From: Nonomuraea sp. PA05
GTDB taxonomy: Bacteria; Actinomycetota; Actinomycetes; Streptosporangiales; Streptosporangiaceae
DNA length: 64,000 nt
NCBI RefSeq assembly: GCF_008086045.1
Contig: NZ_VSEY01000023.1
Coordinates: forward strand, 1 to 64,000
Reading direction: 5' to 3'
Shown here: piece after piece, positions 1 through 7,786 of the stretch
Position numbering within the stretch: the stretch's first letter is position 1
Layout: each line of letters opens with the position of its first letter
Position numbers and translations under genes: made by a program
Notes under the pieces: generated by a model
What the model was told of the DNA's origin: nothing
What the model saw: only the letters and a program-made list of their open reading frames with translations
Databases searched by the model: none

Positions 1-1118
1 GGGAAGAAGGGGCTGATCAGCGTGGCCGCGCGGGTCACCGCGGCGAGGGCTGCGGGGTCGCCGGTGCGGCGGTGCACGTCCAGGGCGGTGTCGGCGAGCT
101 TGATCACGTGTTCGTCCCCGTGGCGGACGGCCAGCTCGAACACTTCCTCCGGCTGGCCTGGGCCGTGGGAGGTCTCCCTGCCGCCTTCGGTGGGGCCGTC
201 GGACAGGGCACGGCGGGCTTCGGCGGGGGCGGCGGGCAGATCGTGACGGGCCTCGGCGGGGGCGTACGCGGCGGTCACCGCGGCGCTCGCCGCCCACGCC
301 GCGTTCAGCCCCGCTTCCCACAGGTGGGGCGGCAGCGCGGGCAGCGTCCGGAGCACCGCTGTCGGCGCGGTCGCGGCGTGGACCAGCATGACGGGGTTGC
401 CGTGGGCGTGGGTGAGGTAGCGCAGGGTCGCCGCGTCCGCCAGCTCGCCCAGGCGGGCGCGCGCCTGCTCGGGGCCGTCTGCCGGACGGAGCGCGGCCAC
501 GGCCGGGGCCCAGCCCGGGACCTCGGCGAGCTGGCCGAGACGGTGGTTGATGCCCTGGCTCTGGTCCGGCACGCGCGGGACCCCGGCGATGGCGTGCTCA
601 GGGTCGGCGGTGCCGGACGGCGCGCCGAAGGCCGCGATGGGCTGCCAGCGGGCCGCCCAGTAGCCGAGCGCCTGCCCCAGCTCGGCCAGCCGCGCTTCAT
701 CCTGCTGCTCCTGGCCCGGCTGCTGGAGCAGGGCGTGGACCGCGTGGCCCGTGCGGATCACCCCGTGCGTGGCTCCGGCCGCGATCCCGGGCAGCAGGCG
801 CGGCCACCACGTCTCCAGCACCTCCCGCCACGCCCGCTCCCGCAGCTCCCTGTCGAAGAACGCCAGCCAGTCCCCCAGCCGCCGCGCGTCGCCCAGCGCC
901 TCCCGCCACTCCCCCGCCCCGATCGGCGAGCCGCCGCCCGGCAGCTCGTCCAGCCGGGCGACGTAACCGTCGAGCCAGCGGTGCACGTCACGGTCGTGCC
1001 CGTGCCTGACCATCGCCTCGACCGCCATCGGCCCGTGGTTGGACAGCCACCCCTCGAACTCGGGGCCGGTCCTGTGCAGCCGCTCGTACGCTTCTTGCAG
1101 TGTCCCGCTCTCGTTCAT
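1..1118 (-). CDS. Questin oxidase family protein (DUF4243-like), 3' end beyond window edge
   Basis: Reading leftward from the ATG at 1118-1116, an open frame runs off the window without a stop, giving at least 372 residues. It starts MNESGTLQEAYERLHRTGPE and continues with FEGWLSNHGPMAVEAMV and a HGHDRDVHRWLDGY stretch, which resembles the N-terminus of the questin oxidase-like (DUF4243) family. Family members are Baeyer-Villiger-type or uncharacterised oxidases in actinobacteria and fungi; the substrate cannot be told here. Codon third positions are GC-rich in this frame, whereas the opposite strand gives only an Arg/Gly/Pro-rich frame. The ribosome site upstream of the ATG is weak. Family call is from recognition of the N-terminal pattern and is moderately sure. 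Confidence 0.7.
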   Translation of the reverse strand, partial: MNESGTLQEAYERLHRTGPEFEGWLSNHGPMAVEAMVRHGHDRDVHRWLDGYVARLDELPGGGSPIGAGEWREALGDARRLGDWLAFFDRELRERAWREVLETWWPRLLPGIAAGATHGVIRTGHAVHALLQQPGQEQQDEARLAELGQALGYWAARWQPIAAFGAPSGTADPEHAIAGVPRVPDQSQGINHRLGQLAEVPGWAPAVAALRPADGPEQARARLGELADAATLRYLTHAHGNPVMLVHAATAPTAVLRTLPALPPHLWEAGLNAAWAASAAVTAAYAPAEARHDLPAAPAEARRALSDGPTEGGRETSHGPGQPEEVFELAVRHGDEHVIKLADTALDVHRRTGDPAALAAVTRAATLISPFF

Positions 1119-1201
1119 GACATCGGACGCTAATCGCCGGCGAGCGCCACGCACGTCGGTCGCGCGATCGAACACCCCTACTCCATTAGGCCTAAGCCCC
1201 G

Positions 1202-1222
1202 CCGGCACATACCCTGTGCCGG
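1202..1222. terminator. Hairpin between the SUKH gene and the questin-oxidase gene
   Basis: An exact 8-bp stem, CCGGCACA (1202-1209) and TGTGCCGG (1215-1222), closes a 5-base loop. It lies downstream of the minus-strand SUKH gene. There is no T-run, so it would be a GC-type terminator as is common in actinobacteria. Function is inferred. Confidence 0.45.
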
Positions 1223-1301
1223 TGTCCTGGGCCCCGCCACGACCGGGCTACCGGGCTTCAACACCGTTTCCGCGACTTCTGCCACCGGGCCAAGGACGGT
1301 T

Positions 1302-1793
1302 TCACCGTCTCGTGACGCGCTCATTCCCGATGAGATCCCAGAAGCACCTGTAACGCCTCGCGCCGGGCACCCAGGACGCGAGATACCACGCTTCCCACTC
1401 GCCCTCGGCGGTCCTGACGTGGGGATTGAGGAGGACCATTCCATCGTCCCAACGCCCGATCAGAAGGGTGTCAGGCACGTATTCCCTTCTCAGGTTGACG
1501 CTCTCCTGCTCCTCCCCGTAGACGAGATAGAGCTCGTCGGGCACGCTCCGCACCTTCCCGCTCTCGGCACCCGACCAGACCTCGGCGGCCAAGGGCTCCA
1601 GGTCACGCAACCAGCCGGCTTCCCCGGCACGCAGCAAACAACAGTCCCCCCATCCGTCGGAGAACAGGAGGAACTGCCGGTAACCGCCCGGCAGCTCCAC
1701 CCCCAACCGCTCTTCGAGCAGGCGAACGTCCGCCTCAGTAGCCGGAGGGTGCAGACCGCCCGCAAGGAGCCGCTCGGACCACGGGGTGCTCAT
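1302..1793 (-). CDS. SMI1/KNR4 (SUKH) family protein, probable orphan immunity protein
   Basis: The 163-residue product starts MSTPWSERLLAGGLHPPATE and has the SUKH hallmarks: a conserved helix with LEERLGVELPGGYRQFLLFSDG, the aromatic-Gly turn after it, and a C-terminal WYLASWVPGARRYRCFWDLI strand-helix part. SUKH proteins are mostly intracellular immunity proteins that neutralise polymorphic toxins, but many are orphans. No toxin gene is adjacent; the neighbours are a questin-oxidase-like gene and a divergent ECF sigma factor. The start at 1793 was chosen because the domain begins directly after it; an in-frame ATG at 1805 is possible, and a longer frame to 1982 would run into the sigma factor gene. 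Confidence 0.8.
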   Translation of the reverse strand: MSTPWSERLLAGGLHPPATEADVRLLEERLGVELPGGYRQFLLFSDGWGDCCLLRAGEAGWLRDLEPLAAEVWSGAESGKVRSVPDELYLVYGEEQESVNLRREYVPDTLLIGRWDDGMVLLNPHVRTAEGEWEAWYLASWVPGARRYRCFWDLIGNERVTRR

Positions 1794-1892
1794 GTCCGAG
1801 AACATATCCGTCACGGCCGACTCCCCCGCATGCAACAGTTTCCGGCGATGCCTCCTCTTGGGATTGATGGATTCAACGAAGGGTCGGGGCAG

Positions 1893-2411
1893 TTGGACGG
1901 TGATCCCCGCTACGCGGACTTCGTCGCCGAACGGGGTGACGCGCTCCTGCGCTACGGCTACGTACTGGCCGGAAATCCGCACGACGCGGCCGATCTGGCG
2001 CAGGAGGCGCTGCTGAGGCTGCGCGGCGCCTGGCCGAGGTTACGGGCCAAGGAGAGCCCCGAGAGTTACGTCCGCACCACGATGGCCAGGCTGCACCTGT
2101 CGTCGCGGCGGCTGCGCCGGCGCGAGCTGCTCGCGTGGGACCTGCCCGAGGGCACCCACGAGGACGCGCTGCCGCGCGGCGACGAGCGCAGCCTGTGGCT
2201 GGCGCTGGCGGACCTGCCGCGCAAGCAGCGCGCGGTGCTCGTGCTGCGCTACTACGAGCAGCTCTCGGACGCGGAGATCGCCGCCGTGCTCGGCATCTCC
2301 CGGGGGACGGTGCGCAGCCAGGCCTCCCGCGCGCTCGACAAGCTGCGCGCCCGCGTACCGGCCGATGGCGCACCGTTCGGCAATCCACATCTCGGAGGGA
2401 GCGCGCGATGA
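1893..2411 (+). CDS. ECF RNA polymerase sigma factor, SigE-like family
   Basis: The 172-residue product contains region 2 (DPRYADFVAERGDALLRYGY, then NPHDAADLAQEALLRLRGAW) and region 4 with the helix-turn-helix (LSDAEIAAVLGISRGTVRSQ). Its length matches the actinobacterial SigE-like ECF group that is paired with a large membrane-anchored partner. The start is taken as TTG 1893, 9 bases after an AAGGG; it gives the family length and leaves room before the divergent SUKH gene. An in-frame ATG at 1848 would add 15 residues. The stop overlaps the next gene's start by four bases (ATGA), so the two are translationally coupled. Confidence 0.88.
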   Translation: MDGDPRYADFVAERGDALLRYGYVLAGNPHDAADLAQEALLRLRGAWPRLRAKESPESYVRTTMARLHLSSRRLRRRELLAWDLPEGTHEDALPRGDERSLWLALADLPRKQRAVLVLRYYEQLSDAEIAAVLGISRGTVRSQASRALDKLRARVPADGAPFGNPHLGGSAR

Positions 2412-3619
2412 ACGACGTTGAGGAGACGCTGCGCAGGACGCTCGGCAGCGCGTCGCAGCAGGCGCCCCGCATGCCGATCCACCTGCCCGCCCAACTGGAG
2501 GTTGCCTACCGGCGCCGGCGCCGGCGCAACCTCGCCCAGGTGGTCCTGGCGGCCGCCGCCGTGGTGGCCGTGGCCGTCGGAACAGCCGCCGTACTGCGCC
2601 ACGGCGACACGACGATCACAACCTTGAGCCCGCCCACGTCCGCTCCTGACGCCCCGGAAGCCTGGCCGCTGCCCGAACCTGTGGCGCGGGTGTGGCCGGA
2701 GGCGGTGCACAAGGTCCCCGCGCGCGGGCCCGGCGGGACGAAGCTGATGCCCCAGACGTTCATCGACGACCGGACGGTGCTCGTCACCACCTGGGGCGGC
2801 TTCGAGAAGACCAACGCCCTCCACACGTACGACCTCGTCACCCACGACCTCCGCAAGATCACCGACGTGCCCACACCCGCCGGAACGGTTGTGTTCGCCT
2901 CGGACTTCACGGTCGGCGACGGCCGGGTGGTCTGGTGGACCGCCACGAAGGACGCCCAGGTCCACGTGTGGACGGCCCCGCTGAGCGGCGGCGACGCCAC
3001 GACGGTCGCCGACGTCGAGGCGGGAACCGCTCCCGGGCTCGACGGCCTGGCCGTCGAAGGCGACCGGATCGTCTTCTCCCCGACCAGCGGAGGGGTCTTC
3101 ACCGTTCCCGCCGTGGGCGGAGCCGTGCAGGCGGTGCCGGGCGGCGAGGGGATGCACCTGCTGGAGTGGCCGTGGGTCGGCTCGCCCGGCGCCGCGGCGG
3201 AGGGCGACGGGACGCGGTTCACCACCATCTCCAACGTGGAGACCGGGGAGACGAGCGTCGCGGTGCGCCATAACGGCGAGCACACCCTCGCCTGCGGCGT
3301 GCGGCTCTGCGCCGGTGTGCGGGAGGACAGGAAGAGCTTCTACCGGCTGCGGGACGGCTCGCAGGAGAAGGAGCTGCCGATGCACGACCTCTCGCCGGAC
3401 GGGCTGGCGCGCGAGCGCTTCCTGGTCGCGATGGTCACGGCCGAGGGCGCGGGGCACATCCCGATCCTGTACGACGTCTCGGCGGGGACGGCGGCCGATC
3501 TCGGCGTACGGGCCAAAGGCGGCAGCTTGTCGATACCGGGGGTGGCGCGTGATGGGCGGCTGGTGTCGTACCAGGTGGGTGACGACCTCTACGTCATCGA
3601 CCTGGCCAAGATCGGGTAG
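2408..3619 (+). CDS. Membrane-anchored beta-propeller-like partner of the ECF sigma factor
   Basis: The 403-residue product has a short cytosolic N-terminus (about residues 1-40, starting MNDVEETLRRTLGS), one membrane segment after an RRRRRR cluster (about 41-62, AQVVLAAAAVVAVAVGTAAV) and a long exported domain with repeated strand-rich blocks typical of WD40/TolB-like propellers. Genes of this layout follow SigE-like ECF genes in many actinomycetes and are presumed to hold or sense for the sigma factor; no zinc HxxxCxxC anti-sigma motif is visible. The ATG overlaps the sigma stop codon. Its 3' end overlaps the convergent toxin gene by 31 bases, and that overlap is where the toxin loses its normal C-terminus. 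Confidence 0.75.
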   Translation: MNDVEETLRRTLGSASQQAPRMPIHLPAQLEVAYRRRRRRNLAQVVLAAAAVVAVAVGTAAVLRHGDTTITTLSPPTSAPDAPEAWPLPEPVARVWPEAVHKVPARGPGGTKLMPQTFIDDRTVLVTTWGGFEKTNALHTYDLVTHDLRKITDVPTPAGTVVFASDFTVGDGRVVWWTATKDAQVHVWTAPLSGGDATTVADVEAGTAPGLDGLAVEGDRIVFSPTSGGVFTVPAVGGAVQAVPGGEGMHLLEWPWVGSPGAAAEGDGTRFTTISNVETGETSVAVRHNGEHTLACGVRLCAGVREDRKSFYRLRDGSQEKELPMHDLSPDGLARERFLVAMVTAEGAGHIPILYDVSAGTAADLGVRAKGGSLSIPGVARDGRLVSYQVGDDLYVIDLAKIG

Positions 3620-3855
3620 GCGGCGACCAAGACGATGTCGTCGTTGAGGCGGTGGACAAGCCGATGTTTCGAAGTGATGCGCCGGGACCAGTAACCGGAC
3701 CATTCGTACTTGAGCGGTTCTGGTTTGCCGATGCCTTCATTCTCGTTTCGCGCCATGTCAGCGATCAACTGGTTGATCCTCTCAAGGATGCATCGATCCT
3801 CCCGCTGCCAGTAGCAGTAGTCCTCCCACGCGAGTTCATCGAAGAGGATCGTCAA
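3589..3855 (-). CDS. yoeB: Txe/YoeB family mRNA interferase, altered C-terminus
   Basis: The 88-residue product aligns along its length with E. coli YoeB: LFDELAWEDYCYWQ, INQLIADMARNENEGIGKPE, YWSRRITSKHRLVHRL. The catalytic-site equivalents E46 and R65 are at the same positions as in YoeB. YoeB cleaves mRNA in the ribosomal A site. The normal ending with the His83-Tyr84 pair (RYHY) is missing: after VLVAA the frame continues as YPILARSMT, encoded by the antisense of the last codons of the neighbouring gene. The toxin is therefore probably weakened or dead, by inference. The gene overlaps the antitoxin stop by four bases. Confidence 0.85.
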   Translation of the reverse strand: MTILFDELAWEDYCYWQREDRCILERINQLIADMARNENEGIGKPEPLKYEWSGYWSRRITSKHRLVHRLNDDIVLVAAYPILARSMT

Positions 3856-4103
3856 GAGGTGGTGTCCTCATCGGCCAGCTCGCGGGCGGTGCCGCCGCTG
3901 GCCTCCAGCCGGGCGACCGCGTCCGACAGCCGCCTCCGGTTGGCGGAGGAGGCCATCAGGTAGAGCGTTTCACGCATTGATTCGTATTCGCGCTGCGACA
4001 CCATGACGACGCCTTCCCTGCCAGGGCGGGTGATGAGGACTTCTTCCTGGTCGTCGATGACGGAGTCGAGGGTGGCGGCGTAGTTGGCCCGCGATTCGGA
4101 CAT
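3852..4103 (-). CDS. yefM: YefM/Phd-type antitoxin
   Basis: The 83-residue product has the YefM pattern: SRANYAATLDSVIDDQEEVL for the N-terminal DNA-binding fold, then ITRPGREGVVMVSQREYESM and a C-terminal toxin-binding helix ending in an acidic tail. It would bind and neutralise the YoeB-type toxin encoded next (ATGA overlap) and repress the operon. ATG 4103 was chosen over an ATG six bases upstream because a GAAGG lies 8 bases before it. An exact 16-bp palindrome lies 26 bases upstream, as expected for an autoregulated operon. The antitoxin looks intact although the toxin does not. Confidence 0.9.
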   Translation of the reverse strand: MSESRANYAATLDSVIDDQEEVLITRPGREGVVMVSQREYESMRETLYLMASSANRRRLSDAVARLEASGGTARELADEDTTS

Positions 4104-4129
4104 GGTCATCACCTTCACGACCCGCAAAT

Positions 4130-4145
4130 GTACATGATCATGTAC
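4130..4145. promoter_or_regulatory. Operator palindrome of the yefM-yoeB operon
   Basis: GTACATGATCATGTAC is a perfect 16-bp palindrome 26 bases before the yefM start. Characterised YefM operators have palindromes with a TGTACA core; this one holds TGTACATGATCATGTAC, so YefM/YoeB binding is a close inference. Confidence 0.7.
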
Positions 4146-4384
4146 GCCTTGCCATGGCATGAAGGCGCATGTCACGCCCGCTGCCCGAACTCGTCCCGGT
4201 CACCGGCGAGCTGCGCGCCGCGCTCGCACCGACAGCCCAGTCCACCGGCCACCCTGCCGCCAGGCGCTTCAGCAACCCGTTGGTATCCGCGGGCCACTAA
4301 AGTGCGAGATGCCGGGCTTCCTCCCGCCCCCTTGTCCAAACCAGCAACGGCCGTCGCCCCCGGAACCACGCAGGAGGTTCGCGC

Positions 4385-4759
4385 ATGGCAATTCCGAAGA
4401 AGTACTCGCGGCTCATCACCGTCGACGGCACCGTGTTCCGCTGGCGCATCCGGCGTAGGCCCACCTATTGCCAGGAGGGCAGCTGGGGCCCGATGACATT
4501 CACGGTGGAACAGGCCGACGCGTCGGGGCGCGCCCTCCTGGTGTCGCTTCCCTGCTCGCGACCGGACGCGTTCTTGGGAGAGCGGACGATGGCCGTGCGG
4601 CCGGCTCTGGTGGCGGCGACCATACGCAGGGCGATCGGCGGCGGCTGGGAGCCACGGCAGGCAGGTAACGCCGTCGAGCTCGACCTCACCGACGAGGACC
4701 TGACCGAGCTGATGAACGGCCGACCGCCTGTCTATGACGTCCCTTCGATGCGGAGATAG
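4385..4759 (+). CDS. Hypothetical protein, 124 residues
   Basis: The frame starts at an ATG with a clear CAGGAGG site seven bases before it and has actinobacterial codon use. The product begins MAIPKKYSRLITVDGTVFRW and is rich in beta-type sequence up to about residue 60, then has a helix (MAVRPALVAATIRRAIGGGW) and an acidic LDLTDEDLTELMNG tail. No signal peptide or membrane segment is visible. I do not recognise the family. It stands alone between the toxin-antitoxin pair and a convergent protease gene. Confidence 0.75.
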   Translation: MAIPKKYSRLITVDGTVFRWRIRRRPTYCQEGSWGPMTFTVEQADASGRALLVSLPCSRPDAFLGERTMAVRPALVAATIRRAIGGGWEPRQAGNAVELDLTDEDLTELMNGRPPVYDVPSMRR

Positions 4760-4850
4760 CCTCCGGCCCCGGCGGCGGTCCTTGGTGGTCACTCCATCGC
4801 CCTCGCGTCCAGGCTCCTGACCGGCTCGACCGAACGCGCCGGAGCCCCGA

Positions 4851-5621
4851 TCAGCCGTCCTCATCACACTTCTGCGTCGAGACGTGCTTCGTGGCCTCAG
4901 CCGCCCTGTCGGCAACCCTCAGAACTTCTTCTCCGGCCAGCGCGAACCCCTGCCCCGGGTCCTCCTTGCCCGAAGCGAACACCATCCCAGCCACCGTGCC
5001 CTCTTCAAGGATCAACGGAGCGCCGCTCAGCCCCGCGTCCGCCTCGGCAGAGAACCCGAGAACCTCTCTGGCGACCTGGCCTTCGCGGTAGATGTTCGGG
5101 CCTTCCGCCTTGAACCGCCGCTCGATCTCGACCGGCCGCCTCTCGAGCCGCTTCGCCCCCTCCGGGAAGCCGACCATGTCGGCCTCCCCCAACGACAACC
5201 AGGGAAGGCTCAGCAACGGCTCGGGCACCGAGGTGATGCGCAGCGCAGGCGCGGGCAGCTTCGGCACGTAGAGCACCGCGACGTCGACATCGGGATCGAA
5301 CGCCACGACCCGCCCCTCGTACGCCTCACCATCGGCCGTGGTGACGACCAGCGACACCGGCACGGCCCCGGCCACCACATGCGCGGCGGTCACCACCCGC
5401 TCCTGCGCGTAGACGAACCCCGTCCCGTCGATCTGCGTGGAACACGACGGCGCGATCGCCGACAACCGCACCACGCTCCGCTCGGCATCCCCTGCCTGCG
5501 ACGAGACGGCCACCTCATTCCCGGCCGCCTGTGCGCTGCCGGGCATCGGCACCTTGGGTGCCGAGGTGGAGCAGCCTGCGAGGACAAGGACGGTGATGGG
5601 TAACCAGATCCAGCGCGTCAC
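4851..5621 (-). CDS. Secreted lipoprotein with trypsin-like serine protease domain
   Basis: The 256-residue product starts with a lipoprotein signal (VLVLAGC; the cysteine is residue 17). The protease domain carries the expected triad: H81 in VVTAAHVV, D113 in DVDVAVLYV and S199 in DAGLSGAPL. The Ser motif is the GxSGxP form of the chymotrypsin/DegP-like S1 clan. The protein would be anchored outside the membrane and cleave or sense extracytoplasmic proteins; no PDZ or transmembrane stem follows the domain. It lacks the four N-terminal membrane helices of MarP-type proteases. The start is a GTG. It is monocistronic and convergent with the hypothetical gene on its left. Confidence 0.82.
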   Translation of the reverse strand: MTRWIWLPITVLVLAGCSTSAPKVPMPGSAQAAGNEVAVSSQAGDAERSVVRLSAIAPSCSTQIDGTGFVYAQERVVTAAHVVAGAVPVSLVVTTADGEAYEGRVVAFDPDVDVAVLYVPKLPAPALRITSVPEPLLSLPWLSLGEADMVGFPEGAKRLERRPVEIERRFKAEGPNIYREGQVAREVLGFSAEADAGLSGAPLILEEGTVAGMVFASGKEDPGQGFALAGEEVLRVADRAAEATKHVSTQKCDEDG

Positions 5622-5924
5622 GCCCGCTCAGTCCCCCTTGGGTCGTTCCGCCCAACTACCTCAAGACGAGGGTGGCTCACCTCGCACGATTGATCAAGTT
5701 ACCGTCGCCAGATGACCGTCGTGTCACGCTTCGCTCGCGTGAGCAGCTCACACCGCAGCCGACTGGCGTAGCCGTACCATCACAGCGAGTGTCACCATTG
5801 CCTGTGGCCGAGATAGTGCCCGAGTTGTCCGTTCTCTCGCTCGCGCCTGGTGCTCGCACACTTCGCTCCGCTCGTACGGTGGCGCCTCTCGCCTTCCTGC
5901 TGCCACAGGCGCGAATCGCGCTTT
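5622..5924. other. Intergenic stretch with one small inverted repeat
   Basis: No frame here has a start, length and codon use that support a gene. TCACGC (5724-5729) and GCGTGA (5737-5742) form a 6-bp inverted repeat. It lies between the 5' end of the protease gene and the 3' end of the DUF3885-like gene, so it should hold the protease promoter, but I cannot pick out clear -35/-10 boxes. Confidence 0.5.
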
Positions 5925-6494
5925 CTACAGTCCAGCCGGGTGCGTAGACAGCCAGTCTGAGTAACGATGCTTGAGGACATCACGGTCATGGGCGGTGGGG
6001 GCGATGACGTCGGCTCCGCCGTCGTAGGGGTGATAGAGCCACCGGAGATCCAGCGGAGCGATGATCACATCGAAGATCTCCCCGTCGGCCACGCCTCGCA
6101 ACAGCGGATCCAAAGCAGGCTGATCGAAGGAGGCCCTGCTGGCGTAGAGCTTCGACGTGGCCGCAAGGGACGACTCGTCTCCAGGAGCGATCGTCAGCCA
6201 AGGGACGGCACCCAAATGACGCGGATCGGGTGAGACCGTCCCCTCCTCATCCTCGAAGTAGGCGGCGATCACATAGAGACCCTCCTGCGTCCCGAACTCG
6301 TCAAGCACCCGATGATGACGTTCAAGGATGAGCTGGTATTCGTCGTCGGTGTCCGCGTACCGCTTGGACCCTGGAAGACTGTGGAAGCGGACCCAGCGGT
6401 CGGCATACCAGCCGCGGAGCTGGTAGGCGATCGGGCTTCTGTCCCACCGCGTCCGCCACGCAGTGGTGAGCACCTCCACCTCGTCCTCCGTCAC
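5925..6494 (-). CDS. DUF3885-like hypothetical protein, possible immunity protein
   Basis: The 189-residue product has a conserved-looking core LRGWYADRWVRFHSLPGSKRY followed by DDEYQLILERHHRVLDEFG, a pattern I associate with DUF3885 proteins, then a C-terminal LDLRWLYHPYDGGADVI part. It appears cytosolic. Such genes often sit in polymorphic-toxin immunity clusters, and two other immunity-like genes (SUKH, DUF6461-like) lie within a few kilobases, but function is inferred. The GTG start at 6494 is preceded by AAGGGGA at good spacing. Family name is from memory of the motif and should be treated as tentative. Confidence 0.65.
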   Translation of the reverse strand: MTEDEVEVLTTAWRTRWDRSPIAYQLRGWYADRWVRFHSLPGSKRYADTDDEYQLILERHHRVLDEFGTQEGLYVIAAYFEDEEGTVSPDPRHLGAVPWLTIAPGDESSLAATSKLYASRASFDQPALDPLLRGVADGEIFDVIIAPLDLRWLYHPYDGGADVIAPTAHDRDVLKHRYSDWLSTHPAGL

Positions 6495-6874
6495 GGCGAT
6501 TCCCCTTCACAAGCAACGGCGGGCGACCCTGTTCTCAGCCGCAGAAGAACGATAGATCATCCAGCTGGAGCGCAACCCGCCTCCCGAGCCGGATCTGTCG
6601 CGCGGGTCCTGCGACTTGACATGACAACGCAAGCTGAGGATTACGCGTTGGCAGGAGGGCGGCGCCTACTTGAGAAGTCGCCCGGCCATGACTCTCACCA
6701 CCCTGCCCCCCTGTGGCGATACCGACGACCCATCAACGCCGACAGCACCGCCTTCGCTGGCGTGTCCGGCCACATACTCCTGGACTGCTCTCGCCTTCCC
6801 CTCGAGCCAGGATGAAACTCGGGGGCCAGGCCGGATTCACCCTCACCATCAGCGAGGGCGATTGGCCCCCTCCT
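6495..6874. other. Intergenic stretch, no supported gene
   Basis: The 380 bases between the DUF3885-like and DUF6461-like genes contain only short frames with atypical codon use. A TTGACA occurs at 6617-6622 but no matching -10 box is evident. Composition is lower in GC than the flanking conserved genes. Possibly degraded accessory sequence. Confidence 0.4.
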
Positions 6875-7330
6875 CTACCGCTGATCCACGACAGGGGCCA
6901 GACCTATGAAATGAGAACGCTCCTGCTCAAGCCACTCCTGGCTCAACCGGGACTTGGTTGTCAGCTCGATCGTCGCCAGCGCCGCCGCTCGCCAGCTTTT
7001 CCCATTCCTCCACCTGAAATGCGGCGCCATGGCCGTCAGCTCCGGCCAGCGCGCGACATTCGTCTCCTGCACCCAACGCTCCGGATACATCGCATCGACC
7101 GCGAGCAGCATCTCCCCGTCGGCCGCGAAGGCGATGTGATTGCCGGCGTTCACGTTCCAACAGACGTTGTAGGCACGGGCGCCGACGCTGAGACGGGGCA
7201 GCACGGGAGGGAAGGCGCCGTGGAACCCGTACTCGAACAACTCGGTCACCGAGCCGGACCGGCCCGCCAGCACCGCCCAGGCCGCCTCGCCCGGAAAGGC
7301 GTCCACGGGACGCGCCAGCTCATGAACCAC
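6875..7330 (-). CDS. DUF6461-like hypothetical protein, probably missing its normal N-terminus
   Basis: The 151-residue product has the pattern LSVGARAYNVCWNVNAGNHI, FAADGEMLLAVDAMYPERW, resembling DUF6461 proteins, which are immunity-like orphans in actinobacteria. GTG 7330 is the first usable start, but the same frame stays coding-like for 30 more codons upstream (ACWTVVVPDDEKPLTLTEIG) before a TAG, with no ATG, GTG or TTG. The domain is expected to extend into that part, so the gene has probably lost its start by a nonsense or frameshift change, or an unusual start is used. It sits downstream of a small gene coupled to a GntR regulator. Confidence 0.6.
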   Translation of the reverse strand: MVHELARPVDAFPGEAAWAVLAGRSGSVTELFEYGFHGAFPPVLPRLSVGARAYNVCWNVNAGNHIAFAADGEMLLAVDAMYPERWVQETNVARWPELTAMAPHFRWRNGKSWRAAALATIELTTKSRLSQEWLEQERSHFIGLAPVVDQR

Positions 7331-7385
7331 CTGACTCGCGCCGCCACTCAGCCGTTCGCCGATCTCGGTGAGCGTGAGCGGCTTC

Positions 7386-7550
7386 TCATCGTCGGGAACG
7401 ACAACGGTCCAGCAGGCTGCCGTTCCCTAGCCAGTGATTCTTGAGAAGGCGCTGATAGTAGCGGTACACCTCAGAGCCCGCAGACCGGTCATCACGCAAT
7501 TCACGGCACTCCGTCGCTTCAGGTGGATTCTCCGAAAGATCGAGTATCAC
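7386..7550 (-). CDS. Small hypothetical protein (54 residues) coupled to the GntR gene
   Basis: A GTG at 7550 overlaps the stop codon of the GntR gene (GTGA), the usual arrangement for a co-translated partner. The product would start MILDLSENPPEATECRELRD and continue with SEVYRYYQRLLKNHWLGN, a charged, helix-compatible small protein. Third-position GC is low for this genome (many CTT, GAT, AAT and TCT codons), so it is either foreign, recent or not a gene. I do not recognise it. The overlap is the main support. Confidence 0.4.
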   Translation of the reverse strand: MILDLSENPPEATECRELRDDRSAGSEVYRYYQRLLKNHWLGNGSLLDRCRSRR

Positions 7551-7774
7551 TCCTGCGGGGCCACGATTGAGCCCTTGCCCGGCTTGGTGGTGATCAGACC
7601 ACGTTCTCGCAGTGCCTCCATCGCCTTGCGCACCGTCACTCGCGCCACGTCGAACTCCTCCTGCAGCTTCACCTCGGAGATGAGAGTCAGAGCCGGGTAC
7701 GTGCCGTCTTCGATGCGCTCAGCGACCAGGTTGGCTATCTGCTCCCACTTGTAGAGCCGGGGATCCCATTCCAT
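7547..7774 (-). CDS. Small GntR-family transcriptional regulator (winged helix only)
   Basis: The 75-residue product is a stand-alone GntR winged helix: YKWEQIANLVAERIEDGTYP, then LQEEFDVARVTVRKAMEALR for the recognition helix region and LITTKPGKGSIVAPQE for the wing. It lacks any effector-binding domain, a form common in actinobacteria. It would bind a palindrome near its own promoter; CTAGGT-N8-ACCTAG lies 12 bases upstream of the ATG. The ATG at 7774 was preferred to a GTG directly before it. A 54-residue frame overlaps its stop codon. Confidence 0.85.
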   Translation of the reverse strand: MEWDPRLYKWEQIANLVAERIEDGTYPALTLISEVKLQEEFDVARVTVRKAMEALRERGLITTKPGKGSIVAPQE

Positions 7775-7786
7775 CACGGGGCAACT

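Noticed and set aside
72-1133. A 353-codon plus-strand frame at the left edge
   Set aside because: The minus strand has a coherent questin-oxidase-like protein with normal composition; the plus frame is low-complexity.
3589-4145. A mobile genetic element around the toxin-antitoxin pair
   Set aside because: No integrase, transposase or direct repeats were found at the edges.
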